Notes: generated by a model not told the origin, from the sequence alone. A stretch of DNA of 36,286 bases from Clostridiales bacterium (GCA_022800315.1 JAAWQC010000025.1:1-36286); one strand, 5' to 3'. Numbered from the stretch's first letter, positions 26,773 through 35,221 are shown. Translations and numbers: made by a program.

Positions 26773-29286
26773 TTACTGATTTTCCGTGGGGGAAACGTCT
26801 TTCCCGGCTGCCAGCGTGTCCGTCTCCGCCTTGGAAAAGGTGAAGACGCCGTCGGACACGTCCACCGTAATGGTGTCGCCTGACTGGAACCCCCCTTCCA
26901 GCAGCTTTTCGGCCAGCGGATCCTCGATCTTGGACTGGATGGCCCGGCGCAGGGGGCGGGCGCCGTAGACAGGATCGAAGCCCTCAGAGGAGATGGTATC
27001 CACCGCCCCGTCGGTGACCCGCACCCCGATGCCCATATCGGACAGGCGGAGGTTGAGGGTCCGAAGCATGCGGCGGGCGATCTCGCGGATATCCTCCCTG
27101 CTCAGCTGATGGAAGACGATGATGTCGTCCACCCGGTTGAGGAATTCGGGGCGGAACGCCTTTTTCAGCTCGCCCATCACGTCGCTGCGGATGCGCTCCT
27201 GCCCGGCGGTGTCAGCGGGACTGTCCCCGCCGCCGAAGCCCAGGCTCCGGTGCTCGGTGATCAGGCGCGCCCCCACATTGGAGGTCATGATAATCACGGT
27301 ATTACGGAAGTCCACCCGCCGTCCCTGAGCGTCGGTGAGTACCCCATCCTCCAGTATCTGGAGAAGCAGGTTGAACACGTCGGGGTGGGCTTTCTCGATC
27401 TCGTCGAACAGCAGCACGGTATAGGGCTTGCGCCGAATTTTTTCGGTGAGCTGCCCCCCCTCGTCGTAACCGACGTAACCGGGAGGCGACCCCACCATGC
27501 GGGACACGGTGTGCTTTTCCATATATTCCGACATATCCAGACGGATCATGGCATTTTCATCCCCGAACATGGCCTCGGCCAGCGCCTTGCACAGTTCGGT
27601 CTTGCCCACGCCGGTGGGGCCCAGGAAAATGAAGGAGCCGGTGGGCCGTTTGGGGTCCTTCAGACCCACCCGTCCGCGGCGGATGGCACGGGAAACAGCG
27701 GTGACCGCCTCGTCCTGGCCCACCAGCCGTTGGTGGAGCACCTCCTCCAGCCGCAGCAGGCGCTGTCCCTCCGCCTCGGTGAGCTGGGTGACCGGTACGC
27801 CGGTCCAGCTGGAGACGATCTCCGCGATTTCCCTTTCGCTCACTTCGCCGGTGATACCGGCGTTTTTCTCCTGCCACTGGGCGCGGAGCTCCTCCAGCCT
27901 GGCGGAAATGTCCTTCTCCTCATCCCGCAGGCGGGCCGCCCGCTCGAAGTCCTGCTCGTTAACCGAGGCCTTTTTCTCCTCGTCCAGCCGTTTGACCTCG
28001 TCCTCCAGCTTTTTCAGGTCGGGCGGCGCCGTGAAAGCCTTCAGCCGTACCCGTGAGGCCGCCTCGTCGATAAGGTCGATGGCTTTGTCCGGCAGGTAAC
28101 GGTCGGAGATATACCGGGCGGACAGAGTAACCGCTGCTTCCAGTGCTTCGTCGGTGATTTTTACCTTGTGATGGGCCTCATACCGGTCGCGCAGACCCCG
28201 CAGGATGAGCACGGCCTCCTCAGCGGTGGGCTCTCCCACCGTTACCGGCTGGAACCGGCGCTCCAGCGCCGCGTCCTTCTCGATATGCTTGCGGTATTCC
28301 TCCAGCGTGGTGGCCCCGATGATCTGCAGCTCACCCCGCGCGAGGGAAGGCTTCAGAATATTGGCGGCGTCCACCGCCCCTTCTGCCGCGCCGGCGCCGA
28401 TGATGGTGTGCAGCTCGTCGATAAAGAGAATGGTGTCCCCCGCGCGGATGACCTCGTCCACCGCGTTTTTGATCCGTTCCTCAAAGTCGCCCCGGTACTT
28501 GGTTCCCGCCACCATGCCGGTCAGGTCGAGGGTGACCACCCGCTTGCCGCGGAGCAGCTCGGGAACCTCGTCGGCCGTGATCTTCTGGGCCAGCCCTTCG
28601 GCGATGGCGGTTTTGCCCACGCCCGGCTCGCCGATGAGGCAGGGATTGTTTTTGGTGCGGCGGGACAATATCTGGATCACCCGCTCGATCTCGGCGGAAC
28701 GGCCGATAACGGGGTCGAGCTTGCCCTCCTTGGCCATGCGGGTCAGGTCACGGCCGAACTGGTCGAGGGTGGGGGTTTTTCCGCCGGCGGCCTTTCCGCC
28801 GCGGGCGGAGGCACTCCGGGGCCCTTCCGCCGCTGTCTGGGCGGGATTGGTCCCGATGGCGCGGGCGATGTCGTTGAACAGCTCGTCGACGCGGGCGCCC
28901 AGCGCAGTCAGCAGGCGCACCGCCACGCTGCTCTCATCCCGCAGAACGGCGATGAGGATGTGTTCGGTACCCACATAGCCGTGCTGCATGACGGCAGCCT
29001 CCGCCATGGACATCTCCATGGCCTTTTTCGCCCGGGGGGTGAAGTCCTCCGGGGTCAGGCGGCAGAATTCCCCCTGGGATTCCGCCTCCACCACCCTTTC
29101 CTGATACTGGGCGGCGGTGATGCCGCGTCCGGCCAGCACCGAGGCGGCGACGCCGGTGCCCTCCCGCAGCAGGCCCAGCACGATGTGCTCGGTGCCGATA
29201 TAGGTGTGCCCAAGCTCCTGGGCCGCGTCAATGGCCAGGTTGAGGGCGTTGTTGGCTTTTTCGGTAAATCCTTTGAATCGATACAT
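26773..29286 (-). CDS. clpC: ClpC, AAA+ unfoldase of the Clp protease
   Basis: This is an 837-residue hexameric ATPase that unfolds substrates, including arginine-phosphorylated proteins, and feeds them to ClpP. It has two N-terminal Clp repeats (about 1-145; '[21 protein letters not shown]' and '[16 protein letters not shown]'). The first AAA+ domain has GEPGVGKTA and ILFIDELH. A middle domain carries a UVR-like segment '[19 protein letters not shown]'. The second AAA+ domain has GPTGVGKTE and [10 protein letters not shown], with an LGFGGG loop of the type that docks ClpP. The frame opens at 29322, but GGAAGG precedes ATG 29286, which begins [11 protein letters not shown] as in other ClpC proteins. 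It is the last gene of the ctsR operon. No clpP is in the window. Confidence 0.95.
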   Translation of the reverse strand: MYRFKGFTEKANNALNLAIDAAQELGHTYIGTEHIVLGLLREGTGVAASVLAGRGITAAQYQERVVEAESQGEFCRLTPEDFTPRAKKAMEMSMAEAAVMQHGYVGTEHILIAVLRDESSVAVRLLTALGARVDELFNDIARAIGTNPAQTAAEGPRSASARGGKAAGGKTPTLDQFGRDLTRMAKEGKLDPVIGRSAEIERVIQILSRRTKNNPCLIGEPGVGKTAIAEGLAQKITADEVPELLRGKRVVTLDLTGMVAGTKYRGDFEERIKNAVDEVIRAGDTILFIDELHTIIGAGAAEGAVDAANILKPSLARGELQIIGATTLEEYRKHIEKDAALERRFQPVTVGEPTAEEAVLILRGLRDRYEAHHKVKITDEALEAAVTLSARYISDRYLPDKAIDLIDEAASRVRLKAFTAPPDLKKLEDEVKRLDEEKKASVNEQDFERAARLRDEEKDISARLEELRAQWQEKNAGITGEVSEREIAEIVSSWTGVPVTQLTEAEGQRLLRLEEVLHQRLVGQDEAVTAVSRAIRRGRVGLKDPKRPTGSFIFLGPTGVGKTELCKALAEAMFGDENAMIRLDMSEYMEKHTVSRMVGSPPGYVGYDEGGQLTEKIRRKPYTVLLFDEIEKAHPDVFNLLLQILEDGVLTDAQGRRVDFRNTVIIMTSNVGARLITEHRSLGFGGGDSPADTAGQERIRSDVMGELKKAFRPEFLNRVDDIIVFHQLSREDIREIARRMLRTLNLRLSDMGIGVRVTDGAVDTISSEGFDPVYGARPLRRAIQSKIEDPLAEKLLEGGFQSGDTITVDVSDGVFTFSKAETDTLAAGKDVSPTENQ

Positions 29287-29338
29287 AATGATGCGCCTTC
29301 CTTTCTGAAGGTTTACATTCAATCCGTGTATAAGACAG

Positions 29339-29368
29339 GCCGTTATCCCCAGTTGCCGATATAACGGC
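29339..29368. other. Hairpin in the mcsB-clpC gap
   Basis: GCCGTTAT (29339-29346) and ATAACGGC (29361-29368) form a perfect 8-bp stem with a 14-nt loop, inside the 111-bp gap before clpC. No T-run follows, so it is more likely a processing or stability element than a terminator. Confidence 0.35.
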
Positions 29369-29397
29369 TGCGGTGAAAGTCGCTGTTAACATATTTA

Positions 29398-30420
29398 TTA
29401 CGCCAGCCGCTCCCGCACGACCTGCGCCCGCAGGGCGTCCCGCTCAGCGGGTTCCAGATCACGGCCCGCCGCGGCCATCAGGGTGGCCGACTGTACGTCC
29501 CCGATCAGGCCGCCCGCCGTATCCAGTGACAATTCGGGTAGCACTCCCACGGCGATACCCAGTCGCAGGTTGGAAATCAGGGTCATGAATTCGTCCCCCG
29601 TCAACAGCCGCGCCGTGCGCAGCAGGCCGAGGGAGCGCCAGACCATATCCTCGAAGCGGGGATTCTGCCGCCACTGCTCCCGGCCGGCCCGCTCCTCCCG
29701 GATGATCTGGGCGGCGATGCCTTTCAGGTTGTCGATGGCCTCCTGCTCCGAGATGCCCAGCGTCACCTGGTTGGACAGCTGATAGATGGCTCCCTGTGGC
29801 TTGCTTCCCTCGCCGTACATGCCGCGGATGGTCAGGCCCAGTTTGGAAACCGTGACCGCCAGCTGCTGGATAGCGCCCCGCTCCTGCAGGGCGGGCAAAT
29901 GCAGCATGATGGAAGCCCGCATGCCGGTCCCCAGGTTGGTAGGGCACTGGGTCAGGTATCCCAGCCGGCTGTCAAAGGCGAAATGGAGGCGGCTGTCCAG
30001 CAGGGTATCCAGCCGGTCGGCCTCCCGGTACGCGCCATCCAGGTCGAGGCCGGAGCGCATCACCTGCAGGCGCAGGTGGTCTTCCTCGTTTACCATAACG
30101 GCGACATCCTCTTCCCCGGTGAGCAGCAGGGCGCTCCCTTCACCGGCGCGGGAGAACTCGGGGCTGACCAGGTGCCGTTCCACCATGGACAGTGCTTCCC
30201 GCGGCGGCAGCGCACCCATCTCGACGAGCCGGAAGCGCTCTCCCTCCCCGCCTTCCCGCAGGGCGGACGCGACGGTGCGGATCACGGTCTGCTTCTGCTC
30301 CAGCGTCATGCCGGCGGGGAAAGGAATGCCGTTCAGGTTGCGGGCCAGCCGCACCCGGGTGCTGATGACCACATCTCCCTCGTCTCCGCTGAGACGATAC
30401 CATTTTTTATTCTCCGACAC
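29398..30420 (-). CDS. mcsB: McsB protein-arginine kinase
   Basis: This is a 340-residue kinase of the ATP:guanido phosphotransferase family that phosphorylates arginines on CtsR and damaged proteins and marks them for ClpCP. Visible are STRVRLARN (20-28), the catalytic 'CPTNLGTGMRASIMLHLP' segment with the conserved Cys, and a C-terminal RDALRA matching the RDxxRA allosteric phosphoarginine-binding motif. The upstream frame is open from 30501, but GGAGG before the GTG at 30420 marks the start. It overlaps the end of mcsA by 14 nt, so translation is coupled, as expected since McsA activates McsB. Confidence 0.95.
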   Translation of the reverse strand: MSENKKWYRLSGDEGDVVISTRVRLARNLNGIPFPAGMTLEQKQTVIRTVASALREGGEGERFRLVEMGALPPREALSMVERHLVSPEFSRAGEGSALLLTGEEDVAVMVNEEDHLRLQVMRSGLDLDGAYREADRLDTLLDSRLHFAFDSRLGYLTQCPTNLGTGMRASIMLHLPALQERGAIQQLAVTVSKLGLTIRGMYGEGSKPQGAIYQLSNQVTLGISEQEAIDNLKGIAAQIIREERAGREQWRQNPRFEDMVWRSLGLLRTARLLTGDEFMTLISNLRLGIAVGVLPELSLDTAGGLIGDVQSATLMAAAGRDLEPAERDALRAQVVRERLA

Positions 30421-31039
30421 GGCTGTTCCCCTCCTCTTCCTTATCTTTTTGCTGTCCGCGGGACTGTTCCAGCTCCCGGATGCGGTCGCGGATCGCGGCA
30501 CATTTCTCGTATTCCTGCCGTTCGATACAGGCGGTCAGCTCCTCCCGCAGCCCGGTCAGGGTGCGCTCGGTATCCGCCGGTTCCTCCGCGGCCGCCGCCC
30601 CGGCGGCCTCCTTCCGTTCTGGCTCCGCCGGCGGCTGAACCGCCGCCCTTTTCTCTTCTTCGGCAATATAGGCCGGCACCTTTCCGGCGTGCTTCGTTTT
30701 ACCGTGGATACGCTGCACCGAGGGCAGCAGCCGGTCGTAAAAAGCGGTATAGCACCGTGCGCAGCCGACCTTACCCGACTGGGCTATCTCGTTGAAGCTG
30801 CTGCCGCAACCGGGGCAGCGCTCGGCGTTCTTCTGTTCGCGGGCGGCGGGCTCGGCGAAAAGGCTGCCCCAGAAATCGCCCAGCTCGAAACCCAGCCCGC
30901 CGAGCATGGGGACCAGGCCCTGTCCCAGTCCCTGCTTGGCGGCGCAGTCGGCGCACAGGTGCCATTCGGCGGTTTTGCCGTTGATATTCCGTTTGACATG
31001 GGTGGTGGCGGGATTCTTCCCGCAGTTTTGACACATCAT
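30407..31039 (-). CDS. mcsA: McsA, activator of the McsB kinase
   Basis: This is a 210-residue zinc-binding adaptor. Four CxxC pairs are seen (Cys3/6, Cys29/32, Cys75/78 and Cys93/96), as in McsA proteins. A UVR motif lies at the C-terminal end (about 171-205, 'LREELTACIERQEYEKCAAIRDRIRELEQ' region). An Ala/Glu-rich linker (about 130-160) is longer than in bacilli. It starts at an ATG after AAAGGAG; a second ATG directly follows. It stimulates McsB and couples it to CtsR. It sits between ctsR and mcsB in the standard order. Confidence 0.93.
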   Translation of the reverse strand: MMCQNCGKNPATTHVKRNINGKTAEWHLCADCAAKQGLGQGLVPMLGGLGFELGDFWGSLFAEPAAREQKNAERCPGCGSSFNEIAQSGKVGCARCYTAFYDRLLPSVQRIHGKTKHAGKVPAYIAEEEKRAAVQPPAEPERKEAAGAAAAEEPADTERTLTGLREELTACIERQEYEKCAAIRDRIRELEQSRGQQKDKEEEGNSRVGE

Positions 31040-31080
31040 GGTTCCCTTCTCCTTTACACACAGCGGCCCGTATAAACGGG

Positions 31081-31539
31081 TTATAGGATCAATGAGGTGA
31101 GCATCTGTTTCATCAGCGCGGCGCGCAGGCGGTCCCGTTTGTCCACCGGCACGTCCCGGTAGCCCCGGTCGGACAGCGCCGCCTCCAGCAGGCGGGACGC
31201 CTCCACGGACAGGAGCCCCTGGTCCAACAGGTTGTCCCCGATGGCACGCGCCGCCGAGGAGGACAGCTCCTCCCCGATGGAATTGACCAGATGCATCAGC
31301 AGGGAGGCGCCCCGGCCGAACCGGATGCGGTGGATGCGGATATATCCGCCGCCGCCCCGCCGGCTCTCCACCAGATACCCCTGCTCGGGTGTGAAGCGGG
31401 AGGTCAGCACATAATTGATCTGGCTGGGCACGCAGCCCAGTTTTTCCGCCAGTTCGTTGCGCTGCAGATCGGCGCAGCCGTCCTCCGCCTGCTCCAGTAT
31501 ACGATAAATATAAGCGGCGATTTCGTCGGTTAAGCGCAC
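31081..31539 (-). CDS. ctsR: CtsR, repressor of class III heat-shock genes
   Basis: This is a 152-residue dimeric repressor. The N-terminal winged helix-turn-helix has 'ELAEKLGCVPSQINYVLTSRFTPEQGYLVESRRGGGGYIRI', whose Gly-rich wing is the temperature-sensing hallmark of CtsR. The C-terminal helices (about 80-150) bear the dimer surface. A GTG start has AAGG 7 nt upstream. The gene is first in the operon with mcsA, mcsB and clpC, and its own promoter carries CtsR boxes, so it is autoregulated. At high temperature, McsB phosphorylation and ClpC remove it and derepress the operon. Confidence 0.95.
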   Translation of the reverse strand: MRLTDEIAAYIYRILEQAEDGCADLQRNELAEKLGCVPSQINYVLTSRFTPEQGYLVESRRGGGGYIRIHRIRFGRGASLLMHLVNSIGEELSSSAARAIGDNLLDQGLLSVEASRLLEAALSDRGYRDVPVDKRDRLRAALMKQMLTSLIL

Positions 31540-31574
31540 GGCTGTCCCTTCTTTCCTAAAAAATCAACTATGTT

Positions 31575-31591
31575 TTAGACTTTCCCTGACC
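31575..31591 (-). promoter_or_regulatory. CtsR box 2, downstream of the transcription start
   Basis: On the minus strand GGTCAGG-GAA-AGTCTAA fits the CtsR heptad pattern (A/G)GTCAAA-NAN-(A/G)GTCAAA with three deviations. It lies about 10-25 nt after the expected start site and is the mirror copy of box 1. Confidence 0.65.
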
Positions 31592-31607
31592 TTCCGGGTG
31601 TGACTCT

Positions 31608-31635
31608 ATCATAACACAAGGTCAGGGAAAGTCAA
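31608..31635 (-). promoter_or_regulatory. Promoter of the ctsR operon
   Basis: On the minus strand TTGACT (31630-31635), 16 nt, TATGAT (31608-31613), with TG one base before the -10. The -35 lies inside CtsR box 1. Confidence 0.8.
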
Positions 31636-31636
31636 A
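31620..31636 (+). promoter_or_regulatory. CtsR box 1, over the -35
   Basis: GGTCAGG-GAA-AGTCAAA on the plus strand: the second heptad is perfect and the first is 5 of 7. It is the right arm of a 16-bp perfect inverted repeat (31618-31633 with 31578-31593). Confidence 0.8.
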
Positions 31637-31654
31637 TTTCCACAAAAAGCGCTG

Positions 31655-31694
31655 TGAAGCAAATAGAGAAAATGGCGGGGAATTCCCGCCATTT
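31655..31694 (-). terminator. Palindromic terminator before the ctsR promoter
   Basis: AAATGGCGGG (31670-31679) and CCCGCCATTT (31685-31694) form a perfect stem followed on the minus strand by TTCTCTATTT. It insulates the ctsR promoter from any transcript coming from the right and lies 14 nt past the stop of the doubtful small gene at 31708-31932. Confidence 0.65.
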
Positions 31695-31707
31695 ATCGCC
31701 GCCTGTT

Positions 31708-31932
31708 TCATTCCTGCTCCGGATTTCTCCCGTTTTCTCGCCCGGACGCCGTGCCTGACTCACGGCGGTTTCGCACCCCCGCGGGCCTTTGAGCATTCCG
31801 CCGCCCGTGAGGGAGGGTATGGGGCTCTTCGGAGAAGGGGTCCGGCGCCAGCGCGGCAGCCGGCGACAGCTCCGCCGCCGCCTCCATATCGTCATCCCTG
31901 TAGGGAGCCCGGCCGTGATAACCGATTTTCAT
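31708..31932 (-). CDS. Doubtful small protein, 74 residues
   Basis: An open frame from ATG 31932 encodes MKIGYHGRAPYRDDD, then a Pro/Ala/Arg/Glu-rich low-complexity remainder. No family is recognised. In favour of it: a hairpin terminator stands 14 nt after the stop, and there is nothing else in this stretch. Against it: the upstream GGCGGG is a poor ribosome site, there is no promoter, and the biased composition is typical of chance frames in GC-rich DNA. The 31933-32080 stretch to its right otherwise holds only the leader of the Cys-rich gene. Confidence 0.28.
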   Translation of the reverse strand: MKIGYHGRAPYRDDDMEAAAELSPAAALAPDPFSEEPHTLPHGRRNAQRPAGVRNRRESGTASGRENGRNPEQE

Positions 31933-32040
31933 CACCAAATCCCGCCCTTCCACATAATCTGTAAAGCGCCCACTTCCTCATCCCTAGCATGCTCCCAAAA
32001 GCTCCCGGATATACTTCAGGAACCAACTTCGAGGGGCGCA

Positions 32041-32049
32041 CATAGTATG
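32041..32049 (+). promoter_or_regulatory. Possible sporulation-type -10 of the Cys-rich gene
   Basis: CATAGTATG fits the CATAnnnT core of sigma-K -10 elements, with AC 17 nt upstream (32022-32023). This is a weak pattern that also arises by chance. Confidence 0.22.
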
Positions 32050-32080
32050 GGATGTAAGCAACGAAAGGAGGCGACAAGAG

Positions 32081-32209
32081 ATGTGCATCAGCAAACTTTT
32101 CGGCAATGGTGATTGCTCCTGGATCCTTTTTGTAATCATCCTTCTCCTGCTCTGTGACGACGATTGCGGTTGTAACAACGATCGCGGCGGCTGCGGCTGT
32201 GGCTGCTAA
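32081..32209 (+). CDS. Cysteine-rich 42-residue membrane microprotein
   Basis: A short gene with a strong ribosome site (AAAGGAGG, about 8 nt before the ATG). The product begins MCISKLFGNGDCSW, has an apolar helix WILFVIILLLL (14-24), then CDDDCGCNN and a CGCGC end. It has eight cysteines in 42 residues (2, 12, 25, 29, 31, 38, 40 and 42), spaced like disulfide- or metal-binding motifs. The pattern (gly/asn-rich head, one helix, Cys-Gly tail) resembles short high-cysteine proteins annotated in Clostridia, which have no agreed function. A stem-loop with a weak T-tract follows at 32239-32278. A membrane-bound metal or redox role, or a spore-envelope component, is possible. Confidence 0.7.
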   Translation: MCISKLFGNGDCSWILFVIILLLLCDDDCGCNNDRGGCGCGC

Positions 32210-32238
32210 CTGAGTCCTCCTGATCCCTGCGCGACCTG

Positions 32239-32278
32239 CCGGCGCGGCCCTGATGAGGGTCGCGCCGGTCCCTTTATA
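32239..32278 (+). terminator. Probable terminator of the Cys-rich gene
   Basis: CCGGCGCG (32239-32246) pairs with CGCGCCGG (32261-32268), with an inner CCCT/AGGG extending the stem. TCCCTTTATA follows, a short T-tract. Confidence 0.6.
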
Positions 32279-32283
32279 GGGCC

Positions 32284-32574
32284 ATACTTCCCCATTTATA
32301 TGTATAGATGGGCCCGACGGCATTATACGTACCCGCCGGTTCTTTTGGTGTGTGGATATGCTCTCCCCCCATATCTAGTGGGGTGCTCCGAAATGTCCTT
32401 CCCCTGTCGGTATAACCGGTACAATCGGTACCGGACAGGACAGGCTTCTCCCAAATATTTCAAAAAGCGCGGCTGTCCATACTGCATTTACCCCCGTTTG
32501 TCAATCCCTCCAAATGCGGTGAGCCTGCCAAATTTAAGGGGTGGTTTTTATGGAATATTTTCTATATCGCCTCC
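32284..32574. other. Gene-free stretch with inverted repeats upstream of nrdD
   Basis: About 290 bases hold no supported gene. A structured segment lies near 32398-32443, where CCTGTC and GGACAGG arms enclose GGTA/TACC and an ACCGGT core. CCCC/GGGG arms near 32366-32386 could form another stem. I recognise no riboswitch; in particular there is no B12-box. It may be an unassigned RNA or just the spacer. Confidence 0.35.
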
Positions 32575-32603
32575 TTGACAAGCCTCTACATGTTGCCTAT
32601 AAT
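32575..32603 (+). promoter_or_regulatory. Consensus promoter of nrdD
   Basis: TTGACA (32575-32580), 17 nt, TATAAT (32598-32603): a perfect match to the sigma-A consensus. Such promoters need tight repression, consistent with the NrdR box just downstream. Confidence 0.9.
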
Positions 32604-32623
32604 TGAATCTGCACCCAATCGGT

Positions 32624-32639
32624 ACACAATATATTGTGT
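32624..32639 (+). promoter_or_regulatory. NrdR box
   Basis: ACACAATATATTGTGT is a perfect 16-nt palindrome matching the NrdR-box consensus acaCwATATATwGtgt. It lies just after the expected start site. NrdR represses ribonucleotide reductase genes when dATP is high. A degenerate partner half-site (ATTGAAT, at 32593-32608) is 31 nt away, the usual spacing for paired boxes, overlapping the -10. Confidence 0.85.
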
Positions 32640-32717
32640 AAACGGTATTCACGGCCCCACAATTTGCGGGATGCCGGGCGGCACGCCGCCAGTGCGCAAA
32701 ATAAGGAGGACAAGCCC

Positions 32718-35063
32718 ATGATTCAGACCATCGTCAAGCGGGACGGACGTACCACGTCCTTTGATCTCGATAAGATCGCCAGCGCGATCTATAAGGCGGC
32801 GCAGGCCCTCGGCGGCCACGATTACGACACCTCTCTCGCCCTCGCCAAAGAGGTGGAGCAGACGCTGGAGGCCGAATACGGCTGCAATCCCACCGTGGAG
32901 CAGACACAAGATATGGTGGAGAGGATCCTGATCGACCGGGGACACGCCCGCACCGCCAAAGAATTCATCCTCTACCGCGCGGAGCGCACCCGCGTGCGGG
33001 AGATGAACACCCGCCTGATGAAGACGCTGGAGGACCTGACCTTCAAGGACGCCAAGGAAAACGACGTCAAGCGGGAAAACGCCAACATCGACGGCGACTG
33101 CCCCATGGGCACCATGCTCAAGTACGGCAGTGAAAGCGCCAAGCAGTTTTATGAGATGTTCGTTCTCAACCCCGCCTTTTCGAAGGCCCATCGGGAGGGC
33201 GATATCCATATCCACGACCTGGACTTCCTCACCCTGACCACCACCTGCTGCCAGATCGATCTGGACAGGCTGTTCGAGGGCGGCTTTTCCACCGGCCACG
33301 GCTTCCTGCGGGAGCCCAACGACATCGCCAGCTATTCCGCCCTGGCCTGCATCGCCATCCAGTCCAACCAGAACGACCAGCACGGCGGCCAGAGCGTGCC
33401 CAACTTCGACTATGCCATGGCCAAGGGCGTGACCAAGACCTACCGCCGCCTGTACCGCCAGAACCTGTCCCGCGCGCTGGAGCTGCTGGACGGCTGCGAA
33501 GACCCCAACGCGCAGGCCCAGTCCGTCATGGCCAAGGCGGAAGCCGTCTGCGGCGCCCTTCCCGTGCTGGCGGACGACAACGGCTACCGCGAGGCGGAAT
33601 ACGAAATCCTCATCGATCTGTGCGGCCAGGAGCTGGCCGGCAAGATTCAGAAATTCGTCTACAAGCGCGCCCAGGCGGAGACCGACCGCGCCACCTATCA
33701 GGCGATGGAAGCGCTGGTACATAACCTGAACACCATGCATTCCCGCGCCGGCGCGCAGATTCCCTTCAGCTCGATCAACTACGGGCTGGACACCAGCCCC
33801 GAGGGCCGTCTGGTTATCAAAAATGTCCTGCTGGCCACCGAGTCGGGGCTGGGCAACGGCGAGACCCCCATCTTTCCCATCCACATCTTCAAGGTGAAGG
33901 ACGGCATCAACTACAACGAGGGGGAGCCCAACTACGACCTGTTCAAGCTGGCCTGCCGGGTCAGCGCCAAGCGCCTGTTCCCCAACTTCTCCTTTATCGA
34001 CGCGCCCTTCAACCTGAAATACTATAAAGAGGGCGATCCCAACACCGAGGTGGCCTACATGGGCTGCCGCACCCGCGTCATGGCCAACTCCTACGACCCC
34101 ACCAAGGAGGTGGTGTTCGGCCGCGGCAACCTGTCCTTCACCTCGGTCAACCTGCCCCGCATCGCCATCCGCAGCCACGGCAGCGTGGAGTGGTTCTTCG
34201 AGGACCTGGACCGCAAGATCGACCTGATCATCGGCCAGCTGCTGGAGCGGTTCGAAATCCAGTGTAAGAAAAAGGTCCGCAACTATCCCTTCCTGATGGA
34301 GCAGGGGGTCTGGATCGGCTCCGAGAAGCTGGGCCCCGATGACGAGGTGCGGGAGGTGCTAAAGCACGGCACCCTGACCCTGGGCTTCATCGGCCTGGCC
34401 GAGTGCCTCAAGGCCCTGATCGGCAAGCACCACGGCGAAAGCCGGGAAGCGCAGAATCTGGGACTGGAGATCGTCGGCTATATGCGTAAGCGCATGGACG
34501 ACGCCTCCAAGAAATACGGCCTCAACTTCTCCCTGATCGCCACCCCCGCCGAGGGCCTGTCCGGCCGGTTCGTCCGCATCGACAAGAAAAAGTTCGGCGT
34601 CATCCCCGGTGTCACCGACCGGGAGTACTACACCAACTCCTTCCACGTGCCGGTGTATTACGACATCAACGCCTTTGAGAAGATCGCGCTGGAGGCGCCT
34701 TACCACGAGCTGACCAACGGCGGCCACATCACCTACATTGAGATGGACGGCGATCCCACCGAGAACCTGGAGGCCTTCGAGGCGGTGGTCCGCTCCATGA
34801 AGGAAGCGGGCATCGGCTACGGTTCGGTCAACCACCCGGTGGACCGGGACCCGGCCTGCGGCTTTACCGGCATCATCGGGGACACCTGCCCCCAGTGCGG
34901 CCGCAGCGAAGGGAACGGCCAGCCCGACTTTGAGCGCATCCGCCGCATCACCGGCTATCTGGTGGGCACCCTCGACCGGTTCAACAACGCCAAGTTCGCT
35001 GAGGTGAACGATCGGGTCAAGCACTCCCTCGGCACCGGGCAGGGCAACATGGAACAGATTTGA
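32718..35063 (+). CDS. nrdD: Anaerobic (class III) ribonucleoside-triphosphate reductase
   Basis: This is a 781-residue oxygen-sensitive enzyme that makes dNTPs using a glycyl radical. The N-terminal ATP-cone (about 3-90, 'VKRDGRTTSFDLDKI') senses ATP/dATP. The central body has 'DGDCPMGTMLKYGSES' and 'HIHDLDFLTLTTTCCQIDL'. The radical glycine is probably Gly746 in RITGYLVG near the C-terminus. A zinc site lies at Cys714, Cys724 and Cys727; the position that would complete the first CxxC is Asp711. Frame opens at 32634, but AAGGAGG before ATG 32718 fixes the start. It is separated from nrdG by 232 nt with a hairpin, and preceded by an NrdR box. Confidence 0.95.
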   Translation: MIQTIVKRDGRTTSFDLDKIASAIYKAAQALGGHDYDTSLALAKEVEQTLEAEYGCNPTVEQTQDMVERILIDRGHARTAKEFILYRAERTRVREMNTRLMKTLEDLTFKDAKENDVKRENANIDGDCPMGTMLKYGSESAKQFYEMFVLNPAFSKAHREGDIHIHDLDFLTLTTTCCQIDLDRLFEGGFSTGHGFLREPNDIASYSALACIAIQSNQNDQHGGQSVPNFDYAMAKGVTKTYRRLYRQNLSRALELLDGCEDPNAQAQSVMAKAEAVCGALPVLADDNGYREAEYEILIDLCGQELAGKIQKFVYKRAQAETDRATYQAMEALVHNLNTMHSRAGAQIPFSSINYGLDTSPEGRLVIKNVLLATESGLGNGETPIFPIHIFKVKDGINYNEGEPNYDLFKLACRVSAKRLFPNFSFIDAPFNLKYYKEGDPNTEVAYMGCRTRVMANSYDPTKEVVFGRGNLSFTSVNLPRIAIRSHGSVEWFFEDLDRKIDLIIGQLLERFEIQCKKKVRNYPFLMEQGVWIGSEKLGPDDEVREVLKHGTLTLGFIGLAECLKALIGKHHGESREAQNLGLEIVGYMRKRMDDASKKYGLNFSLIATPAEGLSGRFVRIDKKKFGVIPGVTDREYYTNSFHVPVYYDINAFEKIALEAPYHELTNGGHITYIEMDGDPTENLEAFEAVVRSMKEAGIGYGSVNHPVDRDPACGFTGIIGDTCPQCGRSEGNGQPDFERIRRITGYLVGTLDRFNNAKFAEVNDRVKHSLGTGQGNMEQI

Positions 35064-35080
35064 TCCGCTGACGGCGGTTC

Positions 35081-35112
35081 GGAAGGAGGGGCTGGCCCCT
35101 CCTTCCTTGTTT
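35081..35112 (+). terminator. Hairpin after nrdD
   Basis: GGAAGGAGGGGC (35081-35092) pairs with GCCCCTCCTTCC (35095-35106), then TTGTTTG. It is a strong stem with a modest T-tract, so it probably attenuates rather than fully stops transcription into nrdG. Confidence 0.6.
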
Positions 35113-35200
35113 GAGGGACGGCAGCTTGGGCGGGAGTACACACATGCCGCTTCGCTCCAGGAAGCTCCCGCAGATCATCCCCCTCTGTCTCCCCTCGTAG

Positions 35201-35221
35201 GGGCGCACCTCGTGTGCGCCC
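35201..35221. repeat. GGGCGCAC/GTGCGCCC palindrome in the nrdD-nrdG gap
   Basis: GGGCGCAC (35201-35208) and GTGCGCCC (35214-35221) form an 8-bp stem preceded by CGTAG. Short GTAGGGGCG...CGCCC palindromes are, from memory, frequent between genes in this group of gut bacteria; the first 18 nt of the window resemble a relative. Confidence 0.4.

Noticed and set aside
31892..32323. Minus-strand open frame opposite the Cys-rich gene
   Set aside because: No ribosome site; composition looks like a shadow, and the plus strand has a strong ribosome site and a coherent membrane protein.
32300..32578. 92-residue plus-strand frame before nrdD
   Set aside because: No ribosome site and no family; it runs across the inverted-repeat stretch and up to the nrdD promoter.
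32210..32717. Cobalamin riboswitch before the ribonucleotide reductase
   Set aside because: No B12-box (GCCACTG-like) was found, and the enzyme is the glycyl-radical NrdD, not the B12-dependent type.
32649..34178. Minus-strand open frame antisense to nrdD
   Set aside because: No motif; covers the unmistakable NrdD coding sequence and its ribosome site.
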